Source of the DNA: Evernia prunastri
Taxonomy: Eukaryota; Ascomycota; Lecanoromycetes; Lecanorales; Parmeliaceae
NCBI GenBank assembly: GCA_003184365.1
Contig: NKYR01000008.1
Coordinates: 62,001 to 126,000 of the forward strand
Direction of reading: 5' to 3'
Length of the DNA: 64,000 nucleotides
Shown: one piece after another, positions 54,236 to 64,000 of the stretch
Numbering within the stretch: position 1 is the first letter of the stretch
How the letters are laid out: every line of letters starts with the position of its first letter
Position numbers and translations under genes: made by a program
The notes under the pieces: model-generated
What the model was told of the DNA's origin: nothing
What the model saw: the letters and a program-made list of their open reading frames with translations, nothing else
Database searches by the model: none

Positions 54236-55756
54236 TCAAGCGGAACTCGCCTCTCTCATCAATGGACTCTTCGCCCGAATCACTCTGCCCTTCCACACCA
54301 ACACGAGCGGTGCACAACTGAGCGCCAATGCCAAAAATGCCAGCAAACTACTTGCCCATTGGAACCCCAACTCTGTGTACATGCTCTGACTCGCAAGTGG
54401 CAGAAATGCGGCAAACATATTCTCTCCTAGACATAATGCTGCTGTAGCGCTAGCGGCGTACTTGGCATAAGCGTCTGAGATGTACATCATGATGGCCTGC
54501 ATGACCACCATGCTACCGAATCCTGTGAGCAGCAGCCCAGTGGAGGGAGCCCAAAAGGGTAGATTTGCGTAAGAAGTCCAGCCGTACACGAAAAGCCCGC
54601 CTGCAAGACCGAGAAATGATGCCGGGACAGCAAGGTAGAGTCTCACTTCCGGCAACTGATGGTCCTCACCGGCCGTCTTTGCGCTCCTGGTAGATGCTCG
54701 TGCGAAGTATGGTCCTGTGACGCAGGCGCAAGCGAGGAACCCAAGGAACTCACCAATGACAATGGAGCCTTGAATGAAGCCTGTGTGAGGTTCTGTGAAG
54801 GCATAGAGGGTGCTGTAGACCTGGGGAACGGATTGAGTTGCGAGGAAGAGGAGGCCGAAAGAAAGTGCAGATAGTAAGGTTGAGAAGAAGGCGACAGGTT
54901 CGGTCGTGAGAAGGAAGAAGGGGCGGAGGACATTGCCCTTGAGGAATTGGGTTAAAGATTCAAATTTATTGTGAAGCCCGAGACCATTTGTGACTGGGTT
55001 TGCGAGTTTGGGTCGAGGCGCAAGCTTATGCTTTCGCTTAGTTGGACTGGAAAGAATGACAGAGGACCTTGTTTCGCGGAACAACAAGAATATGACAGGG
55101 GCTGAACCGCCGTAGATGATGAGCTGAATGTAGAAGATCCTGCTAGGATGTAAATCACTATATCATACCAGAGGAGCACTGTTTAGTCACCAGCGCCAAT
55201 CCAGCCTCTGCAAAATCGCCCCACCAATAACAGGTCCTATACTTACACCAGCAAGAAGTGTGAATATATAGAGCGACATTGGCAGAGTACGCTGTGTAGC
55301 TTTTGCCCATATATCTGCAATGATCCCACTCGTAGCGTTTTGAAGCACTGCGCCGCAACATCCGGCAATGAAACGGCAAACGATGAAAGTCGCGAAATTC
55401 TGTGCTACTGCTTGAGGGACGACGAAGCTTATAAAGATTAAATAAGTGACAAGATATCCAGGTCTGGTACCATGCTCTTCCATTATTGGCAACACTACCA
55501 TAGGAGCTAATGCGCCGCCCGTATTCCATGCCGTTATCGGCCATACAGAATTTGGAAATGCATCATCGGAAATGTTGAATGCAGCATTTGTTTCGTTGAC
55601 AGCTACAGTGAACGCAGTCGCGTTGAAGCCAACGATGAATGTTGCGTAGCAGGCAATGAGAGTTAGTCTCCATTTCTTGGTCACGGACCAATTGGAGGGA
55701 TCGTCCGAATCATCCCCTGGCTCCTTTACCTTTTCATGGGTCAGAATATGCTCCAC
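54236..55756 (-). CDS. Major facilitator superfamily transporter (DHA1-like), N-terminus unresolved
   Basis: Two exons are clear, 55756-55191 and 55139-54236 (490 codons including stop). They carry 12 spans: YATFIVGFNATAFTVAV, VWPITAWNTGGALAPMVVLPIMEEHG, FIVCRFIAGCCGAVLQNATSGIIADIW (motif around span 4), GVSIGPVIGGAILQRLDWRW|IFYIQLIIYGG (motif C region and span 6), and the C-terminal half with LFLATQSVPQVY and GFGSMVVMQAIMMYISDAY. The W at RLDWRW is split by the intron. The frame starts with GTG; it continues upstream as DHTWQVVQHKVVEHIL without an ATG before a TGA, so a first coding exon is probably missing. The family suggests export of small molecules such as polyamines or toxins, but the substrate is unknown. 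Confidence 0.88.
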
Positions 55757-56766
55757 TACTTTGTGTTGGACAACTTGCCAGGTGTGATCCAGAATCTGTC
55801 ATGCGTAGTTGTGTCGACTTTGAACGAAAACAGCAGCAGTCACCGAGGTCGTACACACGGCGCCACAAGCCCAGCAAGCGAACAGAGGCCTTGACAGACG
55901 TGATAGCGTACCTCGGAGTTGTTCGATATCGACCGAGAGCAAATATCTACCTATTCTGAAAGAAGTGATGGCGGGTGGGACAAGGGAAAGGATAGGAAGG
56001 ACAGGAAGGACAGAAGAGACAGGAAAGACAGAGAGTACATGGCCAAAGACCCAACGCTTCATTAACACAATGAGATCATGACTGTTGCGCAAATACGGAG
56101 TATCTCGTTCGAGATCTACATACAAGATTCCAGTATGCCTTAGTGAAAGTATTATGGTCTGCAGGCGCGGGTTATCCAGTAGTGAAAAGCTTGCCAAGTA
56201 TGTGGAAACATCACTGCTCCGTACACTCATACTTAGTGTGTATTTGTTTCATTCTCCGCGGGAGACCCTCCGAACCTCCTCTTACTTCCTCTTATCCTCC
56301 GGGGGCTCTCCGAGGGTTTCTGTCGGAGGATTTGTCCAAAGTAGCCCTGTAGGTAGGTATCTCGGGTGTGTACAGGAGAAGACTCGGGTGAATGGCTCCC
56401 ATGCCAAGACCGAGCTAGCCGTAGGGCTGAGGGGTGTCGTGTGTAAAGTTGGTGTAGAGGTACCTTATGCACAGTCTTTACTTTACCATATTTGATTAGT
56501 CCCAGGACGGTACGAATCAAGTCTCTACTGGCCTACGACGTGATATCTTGCTGCAGGCTTTTCTAGTCTATCATCAGTCCTCTCCTGCCCATCAAGACCT
56601 GTTTCCTGCTGCCACACTTTTGCTACCCCCCCGTCACCTCACCCGCATCCTAAAAGCCGCATCCTCGTTTACCGCCAGGGCATTCGAAGATTCTTGCTGA
56701 GGAGAAACACTTCTCTATCAGCAACTTATCTTGTTGCTTCTTTTGTGTGAACACCGCTTAACCAAG
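55757..56766. other. Divergent intergenic region between MFS and thioredoxin genes
   Basis: About 1 kb. It probably holds the missing first exon of the MFS gene on the minus strand (an acceptor-like TGACAG at 55796-55801) and both promoters. No join was convincing. Confidence 0.45.
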
Positions 56767-57896
56767 ATGTCGAAAACTGTGCAGATAGGCTCGAAAAGCC
56801 AATTTGACAGTCTACTTCAATCCTCTAAGATAGTAGTGACAGACTGTAAGCAAGCTCGCTCTCGGGGGACTCGCTCCAAGCAGCTCGTTGCAAGGAATAT
56901 AAGCTGACTCGATCACCTTTAGTCTTTGCAGATTGGTGTGGCCCTTGCAAGCAGATAGCTCCGATTTATGAGCAGCTGTCCGCGCAGCTATCCCGACCAA
57001 ATAAGATCACATTCGCCAAGGTCAACACGGATCAACAGCGAGAAGTTGCACAACAGTACGGAGTTACAGCGTGGGTAACAGACGCCCCAGACCAAATTTA
57101 GATACATAATAATAACAAACAGTCTCTTAGGCTCCCTACCTTCATCATATTTAAGAATGCGGAACTCGTTGAAAGCATAAAAGGAGCCGACCCACGAAAG
57201 CTCCAGGCGGTAGTAAAGAAGCTCTCCGCAGAAGCCGATTCGGATGGTGCGAACGGATTTGGGGAGGCAAGTAGCAGTGGTTCAGCATCCTGGACGGCGG
57301 CCAGTCTGCCCAAGGGCTATAGCGACGTGACGGATCAAGTGGATGTTCGGGGCCTCGACCTACTGAACTCGGCCAGCGAATGTGGGACAGCGAGGACACT
57401 TTTCGACAACAGCAAACCATCCTCGCTCAGTAGTGGGAAGGGCAAGGAGAAATCGGGTAAAGAAGATGGTAAAGACTGGGTGGAGAGTGACACGGATGAG
57501 CAGCTCATGCTCTACGTCCCATTCATGTCGACACTGAAGGCTCATACGCTACACATCACATCCTTGCCACCGAAAGATGACGACGAACCTCCAATGCGCC
57601 CAAAAACCATTCAGCTCTATTCGAACCGGGCACATGTGCTAGGTTTTGATGAAGCAGAAGACTTGCCAGCTACGCAGGCTATTACATTAAACCCTCGAGA
57701 TTGGGACGAAGAGACTGGGACTGCCAAGATTGAGCTACGTTTCGTCAAGTTTCAAAACATCACATCGTTAGTGGTTTTTATCGTGGATGGTGAGGGGAGT
57801 GGAGAGAAAGTGAGGATCGATAGGATAAAGATCGTGGGCGAGACCGGCGAGAAGAGAGATCAGGGGAAGCTTGAGAAAGTCGGGGGACATGACTGA
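56767..57896 (+). CDS. Thioredoxin-like protein with C-terminal PITH domain (TXNL1 type)
   Basis: Three exons, 56767-56845, 56923-57070 and 57131-57896, giving 330 residues. The thioredoxin domain (about 1-105) has the active site ADWCGPCK, KVNTDQQREVAQQYGVTALPTFIIFKNAE with the cis-Pro, and a closing helix. The PITH domain (about 145-320) has DVRGLDLLNSASECGT, DTDEQLMLYVPFMSTLKAHTLHI, RPKTIQLYSNRAHVLGFDEAED and VKFQNITSLVVFIVDGEG. TXNL1-type proteins associate with the 26S proteasome through PITH and reduce disulfides there. Exon 2 acceptor choice (CTTTAG rather than the CTTTGCAG 8 bp further) is fixed by phase. Confidence 0.93.
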
Positions 57897-58999
57897 TGGC
57901 TGTATGCATACGATATTCAAATACTCGTCAGCGTTTACGCGCATGAATTATGCATAAGGTAAATCAACGTTTTGCATTCTGTAAACCGGTTATCTGCCAG
58001 AATTCGACAATGCCACCATCCCTGAAACCCACATCCTCCATTGTTCCAGACCTTCATTCCTCACAAGTCTGTGCAACATTGTGACCTGTCCCTCTCAACT
58101 TGCAGCGATAAGGCAACAAAGAGCTCTTCACTCCAAAGCCTCAACCCTCGGGATCAAAGTATGTTCGATCTTCACCCTCAGCCCTCTCATTCCCATGTTG
58201 CATGGGGTGTAGTATTTCAACGGATCGAGCCTGCCCGGGATCACGACCGACGTGCAATTCAACACTCTGTGGTACAACCGACGCTTGGGAACATCATTAG
58301 GTAGGATGACCAGGCAACACGAGGTAGAAGTCGTACCGCCGCACGAAGAGAAAAAAAGAGAAGAGGAGGGTGAGAAGTTTGTGTGAATGAGGACCTGTAA
58401 GGCTGAGCTAGGCTCGGACGGCTCGTAGGCGCCATTATTAGCGGTGGTTGTGACGGGGTTTTTTTTGGCTGCTTTCTTTTCAACATGATATGGCTGGTGA
58501 TGAACGATACGATGTGTATCAATATAATAGGAAGAGAATGACTTGCTCTTTGAGCATATGATCTCAGTATGACAAGTTCTGAAGCCTACGTCCAATGAAG
58601 GCTTTCGATGCCTTTGGCTGCGTGGTCATACAGCCTTTCTCATACTCCCCGTTTAAGATAGGTTTCAGGACGCTATAAGAACCGAGAAGCTTGAGAAAAC
58701 CGAGTATCGATAGTCTTCATGGAGGAATCGAGCTTCCGGACGAGCATGTTTCTACGGCCGCGTTCTTTCGAATAGGGAGTAACGGGCATAGATCTCGGAT
58801 GGTGGAAGCAGCTCTGCACACGGTGCTCTTCAGCTACATTCCGAGTATCATCTAGCTGCTGGCAGCGCTGCTCGTGTCGACTGCTTAGAGAGGCCTGCTC
58901 ATACCTGGTTGGGTCACATCTCCGTTCCTCTTCAAGCTTTTACGAGCGGATATTCTTTGTTGAACGCATGTTACACTCATTGATACCATACAGCACCTT
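57897..58999. other. 1.1-kb convergent intergenic region, nothing recognised
   Basis: A minus-strand frame (58128-58595) lacks protein character and family features. Nothing called. Confidence 0.45.
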
Positions 59000-59750
59000 T
59001 TAGCCAGACTGTGGATGGGGTGGCTTTGGTAGACAAACGCCAACGGTAACAAGACCAGCTACGATGTCACTAACGTAAGGGAAGCCATAGATCATGAACG
59101 CCTCCTGAGGGCTCATAGCGTTGAAGGAATAGCCCGAGCAGCATGCAGTCCTTGCCAATCTCTTGAACGTCCAGCCCGCTGCTTCACCGGCGAGGCAGGC
59201 TCCGTGTCCCAATGTTGCACCGTCTGGATTAAGCCGAGTCACTGCATTTTGAAGGTTTTCTGGAAGGATCACTGTTGTACCGTCCCCCAGGTCTATGGGG
59301 TTCGTGGTATCGGTGACATTACCTGTATCTGGTACGGCTAAACATTCACAGGTGTGGAAACAGCGTTCCGCGTATTCGGCTGCTATAGCTGGCTCGTAAA
59401 ATAGGCCTTCGACTAGGTTGCAGTTGATCACAGGTCCGACGCATTGGCAGCCAGCTCGGTCACATAGGCCTGCCACGTCTTCGATGTATTCCTTTTGACC
59501 CCATTGATCGAGGTACTGGATGGACTTCACTGTGCCATCCTTTGCCACGTCCCAAGGTTGCATAGAGATGCCCGTAGGATAATCTCGTGGATCTTGGGGA
59601 AGTTCTCCGGGGCATTGACCTATCTGTTGGCGAGTTAGCGAACATTGCAAAGGAGGATCAAGAACGTACGAAAAAGGTGCTTCGTATGGCAAGTGATTGT
59701 GAGGGCGTCCGATTGAAGCTGAGTGGAACACATGAGACTAATGTCCACAT
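59000..59750 (-). CDS. Cys-rich probable secreted protein of unknown function
   Basis: Main exon 59623-59000 (208 codons including stop) plus a proposed first exon 59750-59670, joined by a 46-bp intron with GTACGT donor, GCTAACTC branch and CAACAG acceptor; total 234 residues. The mature-looking domain begins GQCPGELPQDPRDYPTGISMQPWD and carries Cys clusters CDRAGCQCVGPVINC, CFHTCEC, GACLAG and ARTACCSGYS, suggesting several disulfides. One N-glycosylation site (NVT) is present. The N-terminal piece (MWTLVSCVPLSFNRTPSQS) is only weakly signal-like, so the true start may lie elsewhere. I do not recognise the family. The frame also reads through the intron, which could be retained. Confidence 0.6.
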
Positions 59751-60405
59751 CGATGAGACGACAAGGAAGAGCTTTTCTACACGGGGACAGGTCAATCTTG
59801 CCATATTTCGAACAGAGTATTACATGTCAAGGACACCAAGACGACCAGTGGGATGTGTTGCTGGAAGTGAAATACATTCCCTCTACGAAATCGAACGCAC
59901 ATCCGTAGACGACTTTTCCTCCTATTTTACCTGTCCAACGCAGTTTGTCGGCTTCATCTACAGACAGGCTAGCGACGACTATGTTTCACGCATTTTCTCT
60001 CTATGCGTTGTTTCTTCAATCTTCAACCCGCACTGTGCTGTATTGTCAACCTCTATTTCCCCACATGACGGCCTCATGCAGGGTCTTTCCCTAGGGTCCC
60101 CCACCAGCCAGCCAATTGAGGAGGCAAGGTCGGGAGTATACAGTGGGTTGGGCGCGTACTCGGTTGAGAAGAGATGAAGCGCTCTACCCCAATCGCAAAG
60201 CAATTACAGCCGCGCTTTTCTCTTGTTGATCTGGGGGCGCGCGTCGCCCATTTCTATAGGTACTCCCAAGGTCCAACTCTATCTCATCGCTTCGTACTGC
60301 CATCGTCCCGTTCAGAGAAGACGTCTAACGGCCAATTGATTCTCACTCGCAGTTGCTAACCTGCTGCATCTACTCCTTCCCCCCAAATCGCCGATCATAA
60401 CAACC
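59751..60405. other. Divergent intergenic region, nothing recognised
   Basis: 650 bp between the Cys-rich gene (-) and the GNAT-like gene (+). The frames overlapping it have no family signature. Confidence 0.4.
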
Positions 60406-60837
60406 ATGCCCCTCATCATGAGCCCCTGCGTCCTCGACGATGCCAACAACCTAGTCGAAGCCCACCTCGCCACCTTCGCCTGCTCCGCCCCTCCCCCCTC
60501 GAAACACTACCTCAAAATCACCGACACCTCCACCAACGAAATCGCCGCGTACGCAATCTGGATCTCCGTCCCGCCTCCCCCCGAAAGATGCAGGCCGGAC
60601 GACCACGATCCGTGGCAGCTTTCGTCCTCGGAGCTGGTGAATGGGAACAGCGGCAACTCCAAGAGCGGACTCTGCATCGGGCTCAGGGAGAGGCTGTGGA
60701 GTACCTGTCTCTACCGTGGCGCGAGGGTGGCGTCGAAGCTGAGGCGACTTGGGCTGAAGGCGCAAGGGGTGGACAAGCATTGCAGGGAGAGCGTGAGGGT
60801 GTCGGTGGGGAGTTGCATCGGGCTTGCGGGCACATGA
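60406..60837 (+). CDS. Short GNAT-like protein, possibly decayed acetyltransferase
   Basis: Single frame, 143 residues. It starts MPLIMSPCVLDDANNLVEAHLATFAC and has KHYLKITDTSTNEIAAYAIW, as in fungal GNAT proteins. Residues about 100-125 read STCLYRGARVASKLRRLGLKAQGVDKHC, which resembles the acetyl-CoA loop (RGxGVASKLLxWGLxxA). The segment between is short, and the remainder of motif A and the C-terminal strands are missing. Compared with the 254-residue GNAT at 28.8 kb this one is truncated by 100 residues. It may be a pseudogene, have an undetected intron, or be a divergent small protein. Confidence 0.45.
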   Translation: MPLIMSPCVLDDANNLVEAHLATFACSAPPPSKHYLKITDTSTNEIAAYAIWISVPPPPERCRPDDHDPWQLSSSELVNGNSGNSKSGLCIGLRERLWSTCLYRGARVASKLRRLGLKAQGVDKHCRESVRVSVGSCIGLAGT

Positions 60838-61883
60838 CGTGCTGGTGGTGTGGCGTTGAGAGAGAGAAGGGGGATGGGGAAGGGGGGTAGAGATCTACGA
60901 TTGATTGCGTGCTGCGGCCATATCTGACGAGATGGATATCCGCCAAGGCCATGTCCGGAAAAAAAAAACGATTATTTGACACTGGAAAGGATAAGGCAGT
61001 TCTGTCCGAGGTAATAGGAAAGTAGGGCTGCATGTGACCGTCGTTCCATTGAGGAGAGCGCCACGCTTTCACGACACGGTCACACGACACGATTCTACGA
61101 CTTCCACGAACTACAGGTCCGTCCACTCATACCTAGGATCCACGCAATTGATATCCCAAGCGAAGAGTGCGTCCTCTTGCGCGAGCTTTGTCCCATCCGG
61201 CAGCATTTCGCTACGGGGAGCCATTGATCATTGAGCAAGCTCGCTTCTGCGGAACAATCGACATCACGCCGTCACGGCTGCAGCTCACCTGTCAATGTCA
61301 TTGTTTTTTTGGGGTTCTCGGCGTTCGGCATTGCGTTGCGTAAAAGGTTGCTGTGAGATAGATGGAATGAATCCGTGTTGGTTGGCTGGTTTGCAGTTAC
61401 GGTACCATCAAAACGGCGAGCAGAGCACTTGCTTCGAACCGCACACACACACAAACGCCTATAGACACACACACTCTCTCCGCACAAGAATACGCGGGCA
61501 AGACGAGAAATGCAAGGCTCCGAGGCGACGACTTGGGCGTTAGTGGGGAAAAGGGGGGGCCTTGGGTCCAGACTGGCGAGATCTCTTTTGCATGTGTGTG
61601 CTTTCGCTTTCGTTTTCGCTTCGAGATGGCAGATTTTGTTTCCCCCTCGCTAGGGCACATACATAAAGTTGGTATATCGATGGCGATTTTTTTTTCTCGC
61701 TACGGTGCATACTTGGAGTGGGGTAGAGTAAGGTGGTTTGGGAATCCGACGTGCGGGGACTGAGGAGAGTAAGAGGAGAGTAAGAGGAGGTCTAGAAGAG
61801 GATACTACTATCTGCTAGATCTGGAGGCTTGATGAGTTACGTGCGAGGAGATAGGTTGTACCTTCCCTACGGAATCTAGATTA

Positions 61884-62066
61884 GGTGGGTAGGTAAGGTA
61901 GGTAGGCGAGTAGGTCCGTAGATACGCGAATAGGTAGATAAATATTAGGATAGAATACAGATGACACCAACGTCCACCCAGATGACACCATTGCTCCCCG
62001 TGCACCCTATCCTCCACCTATCCCACCTACCTACCTACCTACGTGCTACCCACCTACCTACCTACC
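61884..62066. repeat. Opposed GGTA / TACC microsatellite arms
   Basis: GGTAGGTAAGG-type units at about 61884-61915 face complementary CTACCTACCTACC units at about 62023-62066, separated by about 110 bp. They could fold into a hairpin. A third GTAGGT-rich patch lies at 62333-62385. Confidence 0.75.
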
Positions 62067-62677
62067 CCAAGCCATTCACCTCACCCAACCCAAGCAAAGT
62101 CCAATCAAATCATCAACCTGACACGCGACACCATCATGATACGCGACACCACCATCAGGCAGATTGACTTGATTGATTGACTTGATCTGACTACTTTTGC
62201 CGAACGGAAGGGAAAAAGAAATCTCTCCCCATCTCTCCATCCATCCGTCAATGTCGTCATCCATCCACCCTCCCCTCCCCCTCCCCTCTCCCCCTCCCTA
62301 AGATCGGGGTAAGACATCAAACCGGGGTTTGACGTAGGTATGTAGTGTTGTGTAGTGTAGATAAGTAGGTAAAAGTAGGTAGAAAGTCAAATAAATAAAA
62401 AGAGAGGCGGAATGTAACCTCTCAAATGGGCGAACAGAGAAGCACAGAGGAGGAAAAGAGCAAAAAGAGAAAAAAGAGTTTCATCGAATCCTCGCCAACA
62501 CGTGGGTTCGAACTTTGAAATCTTTTGCGACGGCTTTCTTTTTCCCCAGCCCAGAGTATTTAGTTAATTGATCGACAGGACTTTTCAAAACATTATTGAA
62601 GTGATCTTCAGGTACACCCACACACCAACAAGCCCGCCTCGTTCTCTTTCCTTCTTTTTTCTTTTTAAAGCTCTCTT

Positions 62678-62697
62678 CCCCCCCCCCCCCCCCCCCC
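62678..62697. repeat. Poly-C run of 20
   Basis: Twenty consecutive C following a pyrimidine tract. Length is likely to be inexact in any assembly. Confidence 0.95.
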
Positions 62698-63200
62698 TCA
62701 CTCTCAGCGATCTGCGTCCGAAAAGCTTCGAACGCCCCTTCTAACCTAGGCGTGTTTCACCTTTCTGTTCCCGCTCCACTGCACATGGGATGGAAAAAAC
62801 ATCATGCATCCCAGACGGCGGCCTCGTGGTCGGACTCGGGTTGTGTGTGTTTCGCTTAGTTACCTTGTGTAGGAACGTAGGTCGGTCGAGTCAAAGGTTT
62901 GCTTTGGCTCTGCTTTGGCGCTGGGTGCGGTGAGAGTCTTTTCCCCTTCTTTCTCTCATTCTCTCGTAGGTACCTACCGTTCCAATTGCTGAGGAAAAAG
63001 GCGGTCTGTCTGCCTACTCTACTTCCATACGCGGAAATTTGCGCGATAAAGGTGACAGTACCTAGGTAGTTGACAAGAAGGGGAGAGGGGACCGGATCGG
63101 GCTGCTGCACTGCTGCACGCTGCAGGTCTGACAGAGTCTGGACCCGTTGGGCTTGGAGTGGAGGGATTGGAGGCTCGAAAAAAAAGCCATTCATTAGGGC

Positions 63201-63235
63201 TTGGCTTGGCTTGGCTTGGCTTGGCTTGGCTTGGC
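63201..63235. repeat. (TTGGC)7 pentanucleotide array
   Basis: Seven perfect TTGGC units followed by one TTGAC, non-coding. Each unit contains a TGGC half of an NF1-like site, but significance is unknown. Confidence 0.95.
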
Positions 63236-63833
63236 TTGACCTTTTTCCCCGGTGCGAAAAAGAAGGAAAGTTTACGCACGAAGCCTTATTTTATTAAAAA
63301 AAGAATGCTCCGTTTGTGAATTGGCGTGTGGGGTTCTTGATTGAGGTGGGTAGTCAGTTGACAGTTGCCATACCTATTCGGATTTGGTCTTGGGAGGCTC
63401 GTTTTGTTTGTTTTTCGATACTTGGCCAGGTGATGTGCCCGTTGGTCTCGAAATGGGACGAAGATCCAAATTATCCCTCGAAGCATAGGGCGTTTTTGCT
63501 CATGGCTTCATCTCAGCGTGCATTCAATATTCAATCGTTGGACTATTCAAAACGTTGGACATACGTGTTCTAAAGATAGCCCCCACCGTTGGTTTTGAAC
63601 CCGTATCATGATGTATGACGAGACTCCGAATCTTCAATTTCCGCCTCTCTCTGTCCCAAAACGGGCCAAAACTCTACTTCTACCGGTCTACTCTAAAACT
63701 CCTCAACGCACCTCGCTTCTTGGCTTCACGCCAGCGGCGACTTTCAAAACGTGTTGAAAACACCCGCCCAGCCCGGGGCAAAGATTAATTGCGTTCCATG
63801 GTTTTCCTCATCGTCCTTGACAAAGTCGCGTGG

Positions 63834-63849
63834 CCCCCCCCCCCCCCCC
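63834..63849. repeat. Poly-C run of 16
   Basis: Sixteen consecutive C near the right edge. Confidence 0.95.
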
Positions 63850-64000
63850 GTTGTCTCCGCTCCGACCATTTTAGTAATTGCGATCAGACCTTCGATCCTG
63901 CCGTTCTTACGTTATGAGGATGCCGAGAGATACTAGACCTCTCGCAACACTCCTGGCGGATGTAGGAAGATACCTGGGAGTGTTACGATCCAAGAAGGCA

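Larger units (their letters stand above)
60838..64000. other. 3.2-kb gene-poor, microsatellite-rich end of the window
   Basis: No credible gene on either strand. It carries GGTA/TACC microsatellite arms, a TTGGC pentamer array, poly-C tracts, poly-A/T tracts and CA/CT-rich runs. This looks like a long upstream region of a gene beyond the right edge (for example a regulator), or a subtelomere-like spacer; neither can be decided here. Confidence 0.5.

Noticed and set aside
59587..60177. 196-codon plus-strand frame opposite the Cys-rich gene
   Set aside because: Begins inside the antisense of a supported exon and has no family signature.
62495..62525. tRNA-like T-arm (GGGTTCGAAC)
   Set aside because: Flanking bases do not form a T-stem, and no anticodon or acceptor arms fit.
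63201..63235. Short direct repeats as a CRISPR-like array
   Set aside because: Pentamer units without spacers in a eukaryotic genome; a simple microsatellite.
63585..63625. Minus-strand GGGTTCAAAACC resembling a tRNA T-arm
   Set aside because: The stem fails to pair beyond two bases, and no cloverleaf can be drawn.

Overview
This window looks like nuclear DNA of a filamentous ascomycete (Pezizomycotina). Genes carry short introns (mostly about 45-150 bp, one near 360 bp) with GT..CTAAC/CTGAC..YAG signals. Gene families typical of filamentous fungi are present: a HET-domain protein, a CorA-like membrane protein, a fungal rhodopsin-domain protein, Shr3, a BYS1-type secreted protein and P450s. 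No rRNA, tRNA, CRISPR array or intact transposon was recognised. Genus cannot be read from the sequence.

Layout. 1-4.5 kb: an edge-truncated HET-domain gene (-) and an uncharacterised multi-pass membrane protein (+). 5.2-12.9 kb is a conserved housekeeping block: PRP39 splicing factor (+), mevalonate kinase ERG12 (-), CAAX protease STE24 (+) and a small basic-tailed protein (-). ERG12 and STE24 share one 447-bp divergent promoter. 13.7-17.8 kb is an accessory block: a CorA-like membrane protein (-), a protein-kinase-like gene carrying a +1 frameshift, and a decayed P450 lacking its N-terminus and heme loop. 18.9-20.9 kb holds the most unusual gene: a five-exon gene fusing a bacterial-type tungstate-binding (TupA/PBP-like) domain to hemopexin-like repeats. 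21.9-24.7 kb: a single-pass surface protein with a long Ser tract encoded by a TCN microsatellite, and a GST-fold protein.

26.7-36.4 kb: an HTD2-like mitochondrial dehydratase, a GNAT acetyltransferase, a BYS1-type secreted protein with a duplicated upstream element, then an SDR next to a mitochondrial succinate-semialdehyde-type dehydrogenase. Each of the last two has a defective-looking splice donor. 36.5-43.4 kb: a PQ-loop membrane protein, an intact P450, and a repeat-rich secreted protein interrupted by an assembly gap flanked by duplicated sequence. 45.5-49.2 kb: mitochondrial ribosomal protein mL59 divergent from the Shr3 chaperone, then an eight-exon rhodopsin-domain protein with a GC-AG intron. 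50.5-53.1 kb: two small secreted proteins with look-alike leaders. 54.2-60.9 kb: an MFS transporter, a thioredoxin-PITH protein, a Cys-rich secreted protein and a short GNAT-like protein. The last 3.1 kb is gene-poor and microsatellite-rich.

Exon joins were worked out by hand from reading frames and splice consensus. They are internally phase-consistent where coordinates are given, but no alignment or transcript data were available.
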